Assembly (NCBI RefSeq): GCF_003363775.1
Contig: NZ_CP031376.1
Location: 620,001-684,000 of the forward strand
Origin: Spiroplasma alleghenense
Lineage (GTDB): Bacteria > Bacillota_I > Bacilli_A > Mycoplasmatales > Mycoplasmataceae
Reading direction: 5' to 3'
Length of the DNA stretch: 64,000 nt
Shown: in pieces, positions 49,295 to 59,059 of the stretch
Position numbering within the stretch: position 1 is the first letter of the stretch
Layout of the letters: each line of letters begins with the position of its first letter
Made by a program: the position numbers and the translations under genes
Notes under the pieces: model-generated
Seen by the model: the letters and a program-made list of their open reading frames with translations, nothing else
Told to the model about the DNA's origin: nothing
Databases searched by the model: none

Positions 49295-49570
49295 TTAATT
49301 TCTCGTCACTACTCAAATTACAAAAATAACCACCATCGCAATATAAATGAAAGTAACTATTATTTTATAAAGTTTAGGTTTAGGTTTATTACTAGAATAT
49401 CGATGCAAATTATAGGGACCATGATTATTTTTATCGTTGTTAACACGGCACTTAATAGCCATTCCTTCTTCTTGATAATCCTCTTGATTATTAGCGAGTC
49501 CTTGAGTAATAAAAAAACTAGTTCCTATTAGCAATATGTAAAAATATAATAATTTAACTTTTTTAATCAT
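49295..49570 (-). CDS. small secreted or membrane protein (91 aa)
   Basis: N-terminal hydrophobic signal (MIKKVKLLYFYILLIGTSFF, residues 1-26), a polar middle of about 40 residues (EDYQEEGMAIKCRVNNDKNN) and a C-terminal membrane helix (about 69-87) ending in WVVTRN. RBS AAGAGGTTAAATTC. Third of three consecutive small ORF candidates on this strand. Function unknown. Confidence 0.6.
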
Positions 49571-49675
49571 GAATTTAACCTCTTCTTTTAAAAAAAATTT
49601 ATTTAAATCTAATATAATAATATTTTCCTGAACTTTATAAAAAAATAATGAAGCAAAATCTATTAAATTGTTATT

Positions 49676-49837
49676 TTATGTTCATCAAGAGGTGCCTGGT
49701 TTTATCTGTGATAATTCAGATGATGTTAAAAAAGCTGCAGCAAGGGTTGGAGACAAAGGTTCCATTCCTGGTATAATTGCAGTTGCAATGGCACCCAGAC
49801 CATATAAAAGCAAGCTTAAATTTTTCGGTTTTAACAT
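49676..49837 (-). CDS. possible small membrane peptide (53 aa)
   Basis: ORF read through two UGA codons at its end (...TSWWT). It begins MLKPKNLSLLLYGLGAIATA and has one hydrophobic helix over residues 7-24, then PGMEPLSPTLAAAFLTSSEL. No convincing ribosome-binding site; a TTG start 18 bases upstream is an alternative. It follows the 39-residue peptide by 45 bases. It may be a real short gene or the remnant of a longer one. Confidence 0.35.
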
Positions 49838-49882
49838 TTTCAGACTTTTCAAAACTTATATCATATTTTTTTGTTTTACTAT

Positions 49883-50002
49883 TTATTTCATAGTTTTTTT
49901 AATTGGTTGTGAAATAACAGTTTCTAGATTTTGTGGTGACAAATTATCATTTACATTGGTTAATGTTGGAACAAAGTTCATTGCAAAAATCAATAGATTC
50001 AT
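49883..50002 (-). CDS. small peptide with hydrophobic N-terminus (39 aa)
   Basis: Starts MNLLIFAMNFVPTLTNVNDN and ends in PIKKTMK. It has a very good ribosome-binding site (AAAGAAAGGAGTTCCCCAA before the ATG) and its own promoter (TTGATT, 16 bases, TAATAT). That combination is better than chance for an AT-rich spacer, so a short protein or leader peptide is likely. Function unknown. Confidence 0.5.
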   Translation of the reverse strand: MNLLIFAMNFVPTLTNVNDNLSPQNLETVISQPIKKTMK

Positions 50003-50033
50003 TTGGGGAACTCCTTTCTTTTAAAGAATTAAA

Positions 50034-50061
50034 ATATTAGGTTTCTCATTGAAATAATCAA
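50034..50061 (-). promoter_or_regulatory. promoter of the small-peptide locus
   Basis: TTGATT (50056-50061) and TAATAT (50034-50039) on the minus strand with a 16-base spacer, 32 bases upstream of the 39-residue ORF. Confidence 0.5.
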
Positions 50062-50104
50062 TTGATTTTGCTTCAATATTTATATTAGCACTATTAAAAA
50101 TAAA

Positions 50105-50142
50105 GTGGGTTACTTTTAAAAATTTCTTTAAAAGTAACCCAC
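50105..50142 (-). terminator. strong hairpin terminator between HNH-like gene and small-peptide locus
   Basis: 16-base perfect inverted repeat GTGGGTTACTTTTAAA (50105-50120) with 50127-50142, followed by TTTATTTTTAATAG on the minus strand. It is the second terminator after the 50207 gene. Confidence 0.8.
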
Positions 50143-50177
50143 ATAACATAATTAATTTATTAATTAATTTCAAATAA

Positions 50178-50203
50178 AAAAACATGTTTCAGAACATGTT
50201 TTT
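50178..50203 (-). terminator. terminator directly after the 50207 gene
   Basis: AAAAACATGTT / AACATGTTTTT with loop TCAG; T-run follows on the minus strand. It begins three bases after the TAA stop codon. Confidence 0.82.
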
Positions 50204-50206
50204 AAA

Positions 50207-50731
50207 TTATTTTTTATTAGATTTTCTAATTTGTAAGTTAATGCGTTTTGGTTCAACTTTAGTATCTTGGAATAAAGTTGTTTTACGAACTTTTTGGATA
50301 ACTTCTGCTGGAATTTTTACATCTCTTAATTCATTATATGTATCTTTTGTATCTCATGAACCAGTAACTGGTGCAATTCACATTTCATCTGGTTTACGTT
50401 TAACTTTTGCATTCATTCAGTGCATTGCAATGATGTTGTTTACTTCATCAGAATCACCATTTGGATCAGCTAAAGTTAATACTCAACCAAATTCTGATTC
50501 AAGGTTTTTTTCTTGAACTTTAATAATCGCACCACATACGTCACGACGGTAAATCGATTGGTTATGCCCTGAAACTGGTTCAGCTTTTTCTCAAATGAAT
50601 TTTTCTTGAACTTCAGTCAATTTAATTCCTTCAACTACGATTTTTTTTGGTTTAGGATCACTTGCTTTTTTACGAGTTTCTAAGTGTTGTGGCTTAGATC
50701 CTTTTGATTTGTTTGTTGTTTTAGTAGCCAT
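50207..50731 (-). CDS. degenerate HNH-like protein (174 aa)
   Basis: Found by reading UGA as Trp; the standard code breaks it into fragments. Starts MATKTTNKSKGSKPQHLETR. Residues 62-112 (RRDVCGAIIK, SEFGWVLTLADPNGDSDEVN, NIIAMHWMNAKVK) follow an HNH-type scheme R-D-x-C-G-A-x-I...S-E-[FY]-G-W-E-I-D-H-I-x-P...N-L-x-x-x-H-W-x-N, but the catalytic Asp-His position is Thr86-Leu87. The C-terminal 60 residues are basic. RBS AAAGGATGGGTAGAGCAC before ATG 50731. Neighbour of rpsO, own terminator. A structural or nucleic-acid-binding role is possible; I infer loss of nuclease activity. Confidence 0.75.
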
Positions 50732-50918
50732 GTGCTCTACCCATCCTTTTCTTTTTTATTCGATTAGATTCTAGCAATAACTAATTTATAATTAATTACC
50801 AAAATACTTATATATTATATCAAAAAAATGGCTTTTTTAAAATAGTATATAAAAAATTTAAAACATTATAAAAAAAATATATTTTTTATAATTTTTTAAA
50901 ATAAATATACTATTCTAA

Positions 50919-51185
50919 TTATTTTCTTAGATTTAATTTTGCGATAATTGCTTTATAGCGTTCAAAATCATTTTTGATTAAGAAATTTAAGTGATGTTTT
51001 CTTTGTGAAACTTTTTTTAATAAACTTCTTCTTGAAGTGATATCTTTTTTATGTAACTGTAAGTGTTCAGTTAAGTTTCTAATATCATCTGTTAAAAGTG
51101 CAATTTGAACTTCAGCACGTCCAGTGTCTTTGTCATTTTGACCAAATTCTTTAATTATTTCGGCTTTTCTTGCTTTTAATACCAT
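50919..51185 (-). CDS. rpsO: 30S ribosomal protein S15
   Basis: 88 residues, the normal length. VLKARKAEIIKEFGQNDKDT, GRAEVQIALLTDDIRNLTEH and HKKDITSRRSLLKKVSQRKH are classic S15 segments that bind the 16S central domain. ATG at 51185 is used since it is preceded by AAGGGGGAAAAATATT; an upstream Met in frame would add a non-conserved extension. In the usual truB-ribF-rpsO order, about 110 bases after ribF, leaving room for an autoregulatory leader. Confidence 0.95.
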   Translation of the reverse strand: MVLKARKAEIIKEFGQNDKDTGRAEVQIALLTDDIRNLTEHLQLHKKDITSRRSLLKKVSQRKHHLNFLIKNDFERYKAIIAKLNLRK

Positions 51186-51298
51186 AATATTTTTCCCCCT
51201 TGTTTTTTTCACTGGTTTTGTTTTGACAAAGTATTAATTTCGGGATAAATTAAAACAATGACAAACTATACCCTTAGATATTATAAATGAAAAAATAA

Positions 51299-52054
51299 CT
51301 ATTTACCTAAATATTTTAAAAATATAACAGATTTTGGTTCAATTCCAATGATGTCAGATTCATTTATTTTTAAACGATTTGCAACAACATGGAAATAGAT
51401 TTTTTTACCTTCGATCAAGCCTAAATACTTTCCGTCCATTACAGTTATTGCATTATCTTCAGATTCATACAAATTAGCTTTTATTTTAGAAATTTTCAAC
51501 TCCAATTTCTTCAACATCATTTTATTTGCTTGAGCTACATGACCAGTTGAGATTAACTCCTTTAGTTCACTTGATGAAAATTCATCAACTCTGTGATAGA
51601 TAACAACATTATCGGTTCCAAATTTGGCTAATAAATCATAAATATCCCCTTGTCCCCTAAATCCAAAATTAACATCGCTTCCAACTACAATTTTTTTAGC
51701 CATCAATTTTTCCATCATTCATTTAATGAATTCATCTTTGTCAATTTTTATCATTTCGTCGTTTACTTCAATTTCAATAATATAGTCAATATAGGTTAGT
51801 TCTTCAATTTCGCGATATTTAATTTCATTATCAAGAATTTGTTCTGAATTTCCACTTAAAAAAGATTTAACTTTTCTTGAAAATGTAACAACCACGGCCT
51901 TTAAATCGTTTTTAGTTGCTAACTTAGCTGTCTTTTTTAAAATTTCTTGATGAATTCTATGAATTCCATCAAAAAATCCGATTGTGACAACACTAGGTTC
52001 CTTGATAATTTGTTCTTCGATTGTTTTACTCAAATCGATTTTAATAATTTCCAT
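51299..52054 (-). CDS. ribF: FAD synthetase RibF with degenerate riboflavin-kinase domain
   Basis: 251 residues; bacterial RibF is usually about 300-320. The N-terminal FMN adenylyltransferase domain is recognisable (VVTIGFFDGIHRIHQEILKK, VVVTFSR, and VVGSDVNFGFRGQGD around residue 120). The C-terminal part (about 165-251) is short and lacks the GxPTxN riboflavin-kinase signature. Trp112 comes from a UGA. Its ATG overlaps the truB stop (TAATG). The cell would then need FMN from elsewhere or a separate kinase. A diverged rather than lost kinase cannot be excluded. Confidence 0.85.
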
Positions 52055-52974
52055 TAGTAGCCCTCCATTTCGGCCTCTGTTTTTTTAATAGCCGGATCAT
52101 CTTGCCAAAGACCTCTTTGGCAAGTATAAATGTGATTAGCGGCGTGTTTATATATTCCAATAACTTCTTTTTTATCATTTACAATAAAAACGATTGGAAA
52201 AGATACTCTTGGCAAAGTTATTGATTTACCTTGACGAACATCTTGTTCAAAATGATATTGAATTAATACTTGTTCTGATTTAATTAGTGTGTCGTACAAG
52301 GAAACTAAATGATCTCAATCAATTACATCTAAATTCTTTGAATTTGATAAATCAAATCCCCCCGAAGCTGTTCGTTCTAATTTGGAGACTGTTGCAATTG
52401 TATCTAAATCATTTGCAAAATCTGTTACAAAACTCCTCACGTAAGTACCCTTGCTGACTTTTAGCCGCAACGAAATTTCGTGATTTTTTTTATCATAATT
52501 AACAAATTCACATTTTTCAATCGTCACCGTTCTTGGAGTTATTTCAACTTGATCAGCTTGATTTTTACGAGCATACTCATATAGTTTTTTTCCATCAACT
52601 TTAATTGCTGAGTAAATTGGTGGGTATTGTTCATAGATATAACCATTATATTTTTTAACAATATTATTAATTAAACTTTTATCAAGTTTATAAGGTTCAA
52701 CTTTATTTATGACCTTTCCGGTAATATCTTTGGTATCAGTATCTTCAAAAAGTTTCATTGTCACATTGTAGGTTTTATTAGCCGACAATAAAAAATCACT
52801 AACCTTGGTTGCTTGATTAACTAAAACAACCATCAGTCCTGAAGCAAGCGGATCTAGAGTACCAGCATGGCCAATTTTTTTAATGTTTAATTTTTTTTGA
52901 ATTTTTTTGATTAAATCATTTGAGGTCATTCCAGAGGGTTTGTTAACTAAGAATATCCCTGATTTTTGTAACAT
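52054..52974 (-). CDS. truB: tRNA pseudouridine-55 synthase
   Basis: 306 residues. Makes pseudouridine 55 in the T loop of tRNAs. The N-terminal GIFLVNKPSGMTSND, GHAGTLDPLASG (catalytic Asp41), YPPIYSAIKVDGKKLYEYAR, and SKGTYVRSF motifs are all present; C-terminal PUA-like domain follows. ATG at 52974 has TTAGGAGTGGAATTA; an in-frame Met seven codons upstream is less likely. First gene of truB-ribF-rpsO. Confidence 0.95.
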
Positions 52975-53184
52975 TAATTCCACTCCTAAGTCCAATAAAT
53001 TTATTTTACCTCAATTATTAGTCTAAAATACATAATTTTTGTTATTATACTAGAAATATAAATTTATAAATAAGCGATACTGCAATTAAAACAAAAGTAA
53101 AATTTTATGCAATTTATATTTTATATATTAGCAAAAATGCAAAAAATTTGTGGTATAATAATTTAAATGAAAGGTTGTGCCTAG

Positions 53185-53721
53185 ATGATTTATAAATCAA
53201 AACTATTTGATGAAATTGAGGTTGAATTTAGCAAAGTTACAGCAAAAGATTATACAACTGCTGCTAACCCCATAAATAATTTAAAAACAAGTATTTTTTA
53301 TATTAAAAAACACCACTTCCCTACTCAAGAGGATTTTGAAAAGGCGGCAGTAAAGGCCATTGCTGATACAATAAAAATTTTAGAAAAAGACATTATTTCA
53401 AAAGCTTTAGCGTTTCAAGAATTGGCGTACAAAGACTACAAGCAACTAGTGGATCCACAAAAATGAATTAACTTTAGCCAAAAAGAAGCTTCTAAAATAA
53501 GCTATGAAGAATATAGCGATGATGAAATTAAATTTTTAAGACATTTGTATATCCTTTGATTGACTTGAGTTTATTGCGATGAAGAGCTTAAGAAATTAAG
53601 AATTAAAAGTAGTAAAGAACAGTACCAAAACCTTGGTAAATCTCAAAGGGAATATATTACTAAAAGAAACGACATTTTAAAACAACGCGTTCAATCTTGG
53701 CATATTACTGATGACGAATAA
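53185..53721 (+). CDS. unknown soluble protein (178 aa)
   Basis: Plus-strand single gene. Alpha-helical, charged, no signal peptide: MIYKSKLFDEIEVEFSKVTA at the start, Lys/Glu-rich middle, and a C-terminal stretch with three UGA Trp codons around LYILWLTWVY. TATAAT at 53153-53158 and AAAGG ten bases before the ATG. It ends in its own bidirectional terminator and is convergent with the ABC transporter genes. Family not recognised. Confidence 0.72.
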
Positions 53722-53730
53722 ACACAATTA

Positions 53731-53758
53731 AAAATCCAACTTTTGAAAGTTGGATTTT
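53731..53758. terminator. bidirectional terminator, 53185 gene and ABC operon
   Basis: 13-base inverted repeat AAAATCCAACTTT (53731-53743) with 53746-53758 and a 2-base loop; T-rich DNA follows on the plus strand and A-rich before it. Lies between convergent genes. Confidence 0.85.
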
Positions 53759-53760
53759 CT

Positions 53761-54630
53761 TTATTTTTTGGCACTTCATTTAAAAGTAAAGCTTGTAATT
53801 ACAAATAACGCTGTAATAATCAATATTGCACCCAAAATAGGTTGTCATGTTGATGTAAAGTTTTGCCCTCCAAATGATTCGTGATTATTAAACGATGAGT
53901 CTCATCCTGAATTGATTGATCCTTGCGTTGCATACAAGAATAACGATACTGAGTACTTGTGAGGAATGAAGTATGTAAAAATCATCATTCCCTTTGAAGT
54001 TTCGATAAGCGAAGGATCTAGCATAATTCCTGAAAAGAAAATTGATAAGAAGTAAACCATCATAACAACACCTTGCATTGCTCCCTCAGAACTAAATAAA
54101 CCTCCAAATAAAGTTGCTAAACCAATAGAAGTCAGAGAAACTAACATTGTTGCCAATAATAACCAACCCCAGTTAATTTTGTTTAAAGTACTGATAAATG
54201 AAGGCATTCCTTCTGGTGATTTTATAATTAAACCAAAAATTAAAGCTACTACAAACATTACCACTAAGGCCACTAATGAAATTAGTAGATAAAAAAGTCA
54301 AAGCGCAGCTAAGAACATTCCCTTTTTAACTCCGGTTGTATCAATTCTTTTTAAAAATACTGAATTTTTTCACTCAACAATTGCTGGTGCTAGTGAAGTT
54401 AAAATTGTTAACGAAGGTAAAAGCATATATGGGTACAACGACTGTCCACCGCTTGCTTTATTACCTATAATACCAAAAAACATTATCATAAAGAATATCG
54501 GAACTATAAACATAAATAATGGTCCACGAGCATTTCTAAAAAATGATTTTGAAATTAAAACAAATAAGTTACCAAAGATATTTAGACTTCTTTTTAGACC
54601 AAATTCTGATTTTTCAAGTTTAGTTGTCAT
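53761..54630 (-). CDS. ABC-2 family permease
   Basis: 289 residues with six hydrophobic helices: about 40-60, 70-95, 107-130, 145-170, 178-200 and a C-terminal helix at 262-282. Segments such as FLSIFFSGIMLDPSLI and the position of the helices fit the ABC-2 (DrrB/NatB) type. It overlaps the ATPase gene by 11 bases, so the two are one exporter. Substrate unknown. Contains several UGA Trp. Confidence 0.85.
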
Positions 54631-55333
54631 ATTTTAGGCTCCCTTCAAAATGTTTATCCATAATATTTCTAATGGTTTTAAATTCCTTGATTGCTTCAGT
54701 TATTTTGCGATCGAAAGCAACTTTTCCATCTTTGATAATTACCATTCTATTACATAATAGTTCTACTTCTTCTGGACTGTGAGATACCAGGATTAAAGTT
54801 TTGTTATCTTTCTTCAGTTTATCTTTAAAAAAACTAATGATTGAAAATTGTAATTGCATGTCTAAACCAGTAGTTAGTTCATCTAAAATTACCAATTCAG
54901 GATCATTCATCATTGAAATCATTGCATTAAAGCGTTGTTTTTGACCACCAGATAATTTTCTAATTGATCTTTTTCTAAATTCTTCAATATCAAAAACTTG
55001 ATTTAATTGTTCTTCTCAATCCTTGGTAAATCTTGGGTAAACCGAACGATAAAATTTTAGCATGTCTTCTGCACAAATACCTGCTGGCCATTCTCCTTGT
55101 TGAAATTGAATTCCAATTTCTTTTTTCAAGTCCCCTTCTAAATTAAATTCAATTGTCCCTGAAGTTGGTTTTGAAGTTTGAGCAATCATCTCTACGAGAG
55201 TAGTTTTTCCACACCCATTAGAACCCAAAATCGCTAACCGTTCTCCTTTTTTAATTGTTAAGTCAAGATCCTGCAAAACTTTCTTTTTACCGAATTCTTT
55301 TTTTAAATTTTTTATAGTAATAAAATCCTTCAT
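54620..55333 (-). CDS. ABC transporter ATP-binding protein
   Basis: 237 residues. Walker A GSNGCGKT at 37-44, Q-loop in IGIQFQQGEW, signature LSGGQKQR, Walker B LVILDELTTGLD (Glu-Leu-Thr replaces Glu-Pro-Thr after the catalytic Glu), H-loop SHS. Pairs with the ABC-2 permease that overlaps its 3' end. RBS AAGGAGACAT. It follows the 55347 gene by 13 bases, so it is the fourth gene in rsmE-56728-55347-ABC. Confidence 0.9.
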
Positions 55334-55346
55334 ATGTCTCCTTTAT

Positions 55347-56717
55347 TTAATTGTCAAAACCAACCAAAAACTGTTTCTCAGATATACCATCAATTGTTTG
55401 AACCATTGTTTCCATTAGGTCATCAAAATTCTTTATTAAATGAATTGGATATTTAGTGTCAAAGTATGGTTTTGAATAAATTAATTTTGCTTGATAGATT
55501 GATAATCAATTATGCGCCAACTGGTTTAATGCTTCCATAGCTTCCCTTTGCTTTAGAGATTTTATTTCAGCAATGATTTCGTTTGGCAATTTATCATAAA
55601 GCTCTTTGGATTTTTTAATTAAAGCTTTTTGATAAATCACCAGATTAGCGCTACCTGTTTTTAATACTGGTGAAACCACATACCTTCGATCATGGGCTCG
55701 AGCGAAATCAAAGGCTACTTTGGAATAGCCTTCACTTTCACTTAAACCAGATTGTAGCTCATATTGGGATTCATAATTTCTTAAATCAAATATCTTGAAA
55801 TCTTCAAAATAATCAACTGGTAATTGAAAGTTTGAATTTGTAAACACCGAGTATCGTGATATAGACTCAAACAATTCTTCCTCTATAAAATTAAAATTAT
55901 TAAAGTAGTAAGTATTAGTTTTAAAAAACCTCTCTAAAATGTAGGTCATCATTTCTTTGAAATTAACATTCCTATTAAATCAATGTTGCAAATTATTTAA
56001 CTTAGTGAAATTTTTAATATTAAAGTCCTTGAAATCCTCGCTTTTTTTCTGAAAAGTTTTTTTAAAAATATAATTATCAATTTTTTTGCAAAAATATTCA
56101 TAAAATCAGCGAAGTATTAACATATCAATGTTGTAATTGTAGTCAAAATCATTTTTTAGAGTATATTTTATAATTAATTTTAGAGAAACTAAATTATTAT
56201 TAGCAATTTTATTAGCCTTTTTAAAACTATCTGTAACTTTTACCATCAAATCTTCTTGAACAAATTGATTTCTCAATACAAAATAAGCACTCTTTTTGTT
56301 AGTTAAAACTGTTTTTACTACTGGTTGTAGATAAAAATTTATCTTAGTGTCGTTGATTACTTTAGTTATTTTTATATATTCATTATTTTTAATTTTTGTA
56401 ATACTAAATTGATTACTAATTTGATCAATTGCTTTATCAATTTTTAACTGAAGTTTAGAAAAAGAAGGCTTAGTTGGTTTTAATTTTGAATAGATAATTA
56501 AGGCGACATCCAAATTAATTTCTTGAGAAAAATCGGTTAAGGCATTATATTCAAAATCACCAAGCTTTTTGAAGTGAATCCCAAAATCAGCAAAAGTTTT
56601 TTTCATTACTTGGCATGAATCTGAAATAGATTTTCTTACTTGTTTTAGGATATTGATGTGTTTTTTTACAGCCTGATTAAACTGACTTAACTCATTTTGA
56701 CCTTTAGCTACTTTCAT
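55347..56717 (-). CDS. nucleotidyltransferase-like protein A (456 aa), probably inactive
   Basis: No signal or membrane segment. Residues about 50-78 (FKKLGDFEYNALTDFSQEIN followed by LDVALIIY) resemble the G-S/G...D-x-D entry of polymerase-beta-type nucleotidyltransferases such as CD-NTases, and TKINFYLQPVV, then a helical NNNLVSLKLIIKYTL...LILRWFYEYF, fit the later strand and the K-rich helix. The catalytic carboxylates look lost (N-L-D and Y-L-Q-P). ATG 56717 has AGGGAG six bases upstream. Its neighbour B has the same layout. Tight spacing with B and with the ABC genes. The fold assignment is a pattern-based inference. Confidence 0.6.
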
Positions 56718-56727
56718 CATTTTCTCC

Positions 56728-57876
56728 CTATTCTAAATCAAGTTTATAAAATATTGAAAATAATACAAAAGTTCCAATTTCTTTATTATCGGGATAAATA
56801 TACTTTTTCATTAATCTTAAATTTGATTCTTCATTCAATCTTTCTCAATTTCTTATTAAGACATTTTTATTTAAACCCTTACTTGTTAAATACGGATTAA
56901 ATTCATATAAATGATAAATCTGATCTAAATCTTCATATTCTCTACTATTATACTTTGCTAAGAATGATTTTGCAAATTCAGTGTATTTGGAGATAAATTC
57001 GTCTAAATTTGGGTATGTCATGCTAAAAACATAGTTTAGTTTTTTTAGTTTAAATGAGTTGTATATTTTAGTAAATATTTTAGAACTCTTAAAATAAAAA
57101 TCCTGAGTTTTAAATAAATCATCTACGTAAACCTCGTTTTTAAGAAATTTTTTAAATACTAGACTAACTCATTTTCTCATATATTCATTTTTATTAAGTT
57201 CAACCTGTATGTCGCTAATTATAACCTTTTTTAAATTATCAATGTCCTTTCGACTTAATTTCATATTCTTGTCCAATAAAAGTGATAAAAATAAAAAATC
57301 TAATTTTTTAAACAATAATTGATTTAAAGTTCGGTACTCTTTTGATAAATGTAAATCAAAATTTAATTCATATTTTTTATTTCTATTAACTATTTGATAT
57401 ATTTGTTTTGAATCAAGGCAAAACAAAATTTTTAAATTAATTTTTCTACCCGCAATTTCTCAGCTAATAACTAATTCATTATTTTCTCTATTTGGTAGTT
57501 TAATTTCAAAAGGCTTATTAATTAATTCCAATTTTAATTTTTTTATAATTTCAATCTGAAATTCTGATAATTTATCAGTTTTACTTTCTTTGTCATTTGA
57601 TAATCCAATTAATTTTTCATAATTTTGAAAATTGCTAAAATTAATATATTTTAAAGCTACTGCTTTTAAATTCAATTCCTCAGTACTTTCCAAAATAAAC
57701 TCGCTAGAAAGATCAGTAATTAGTTTTAATTTTCCAGATTTTGAAATCATTTGGCCTATTAGATCAAAATTACGTTTAATGTTTAATTGAAATTCTCTTG
57801 GAATTTTATAACTTAAAATATATTTATTAATTATTTCATAATCTCCAGTTATGTCTTTATAATTTCGTTCTTTCAA
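56728..57876 (-). CDS. nucleotidyltransferase-like protein B (382 aa), probable paralogue of A
   Basis: Soluble, Lys/Leu/Ile-rich. Residues 45-78 (KSGKLKLITDLSSEFILEST then EELNLKAVALKY) line up with the corresponding block of protein A, and RKINLKILFCLD with its TKINFYLQPVV. In both, the expected catalytic Asp residues are missing. Start is TTG at 57876 (a TAG lies seven codons upstream; no ATG available) with a weak site, 15 bases after rsmE. Ends 10 bases before gene A. Function unknown; perhaps a structural partner of A. Confidence 0.58.
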
Positions 57877-57891
57877 ATTAAAACCTACAAT

Positions 57892-58611
57892 CTACATTTC
57901 GTAATTAAAAATAATATTACTTAAAAACATTAAAGGAGCGGTTTCTGCTCGTAAAATTCTGTTACCCAAGGAAACGATTTTATAGTCGTTTTTCTCGAAC
58001 CAACTGATTTCACTTTTTTCAAAACCACCTTCAGGACCAACCACTAAAGTAATCTCTTCCAGATTTTCTATTAAATATTTTTTAAAATTTTCATCTTTTT
58101 CAGACTCATATGCAACAAGTTTAGTTTTGCATAAATCAATTTTTTTTAAGTCCTCAATTTTAGTAACTATTGGTAAAATTTGAGGAATTTGAACTTGATG
58201 TGACTGTTCCGCTGCATCTTCACAAATTCTTTTTCATCTTTCTAGTTTAGAAATGACTTTTTTGTCTTCAATTTTAACAACATTTCTTTTAAAAATAACC
58301 GGGATTATTTTATTGACTCCGAGTTCCGTGGCTTTTTGGAGAACAAAATCTCATTTTTGTTCCCTAATTATACCTAAAACTAGATTAACTCTACACCCTT
58401 GTTTTACTTTTGATTTATTTTGGGAAATAATTTTTGTTTCAATTAAGTTTTCAGTCACCTTAATTACTTCAACCAGATACTCTGTTTTATTATGAATCAT
58501 CATTACCTGTTCACCAGATTTTATCTTGACAACATTTTTAAAATGATGCAAATTCTCTTGATTAAAAACAAAGGAATTTGCAATTTTTTCTTCCACAAAA
58601 TATCGATGCAT
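57892..58611 (-). CDS. rsmE: 16S rRNA (uracil-1498 N3)-methyltransferase
   Basis: 239 residues, SPOUT-fold. MHRYFVEEKI with PUA-like N-terminal domain, ELGVNKIIPV, TLVVGPEGGFEKSEI (AdoMet knot) and SLGNRILRAETA near the C-terminus are RsmE hallmarks. ATG at 58611 has AAGGAGAAATTTAAA, spacing 10; an upstream TTG in frame overlaps that site and is rejected. First gene of the 57892-53761 operon. Confidence 0.93.
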
Positions 58612-58672
58612 TTTAAATTTCTCCTTCAATAAAATCTATCATTAATAATAAGTTTATAATTATTTTTAAAAT

Positions 58673-58702
58673 AAAACAACTGAAATAAAATCCAGTTGTT
58701 TT
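58673..58702 (-). terminator. terminator of the rimP-rbfA operon
   Basis: AAAACAACTG (58673-58682) and CAGTTGTTTT (58693-58702) with a 10-base loop; T-rich sequence follows on the minus strand. Six bases after the rbfA stop. Confidence 0.82.
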
Positions 58703-58707
58703 AAAAT

Positions 58708-59058
58708 TTATTTGTTTTTAATATTTTTTAGAATTTCTTCAATTTTATTAGCATTACTTAGTGATTCATCATAAATAAATTCTAACTCAGGAACAAATTT
58801 CATTTCAACTTTTCCAGCAAGTTTATGTCTAACTTCCTTACTTTTCGATTTTAATTCTTCAATTACTTCTTCTTTTGAAATTGAATCAATTAAATGCGAA
58901 TAAAATACCTTAGCATGACTTAAATCATTTGTTAAACGTACTTCTTTTACAGAAATTGAACGCATTGTTTCATTATCATGAAACTCTTTTGAAAAAATTA
59001 AACTCAACTCTCTTAAGATACTTGAATTCAATCTTTCTACTTTAATATCGTGTCCCAT
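58708..59058 (-). CDS. rbfA: ribosome-binding factor A
   Basis: 116 residues. RbfA KH-like fold: RLNSSILRELSLIF at the start, VSVKEVRLTNDLSHAKVFYS with the typical VxxSxDLxxAxVY pattern, and PELEFIYDESL near the end. Acts in 30S maturation at the 5' end of 16S rRNA. Begins right after the infB stop. Confidence 0.93.
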   Translation of the reverse strand: MGHDIKVERLNSSILRELSLIFSKEFHDNETMRSISVKEVRLTNDLSHAKVFYSHLIDSISKEEVIEELKSKSKEVRHKLAGKVEMKFVPELEFIYDESLSNANKIEEILKNIKNK

Positions 59059-59059
59059 A

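Noticed and set aside
49668-50024. 118-codon plus-strand ORF (TTG start)
   Set aside because: No ribosome-binding site; the minus strand here has a promoter, a good ribosome-binding site and termination signals. Kept only as an alternative.
51186-51298. Defined S15 autoregulatory structure before rpsO
   Set aside because: The spacer is long enough, but no convincing pseudoknot or two-stem structure could be drawn with confidence.
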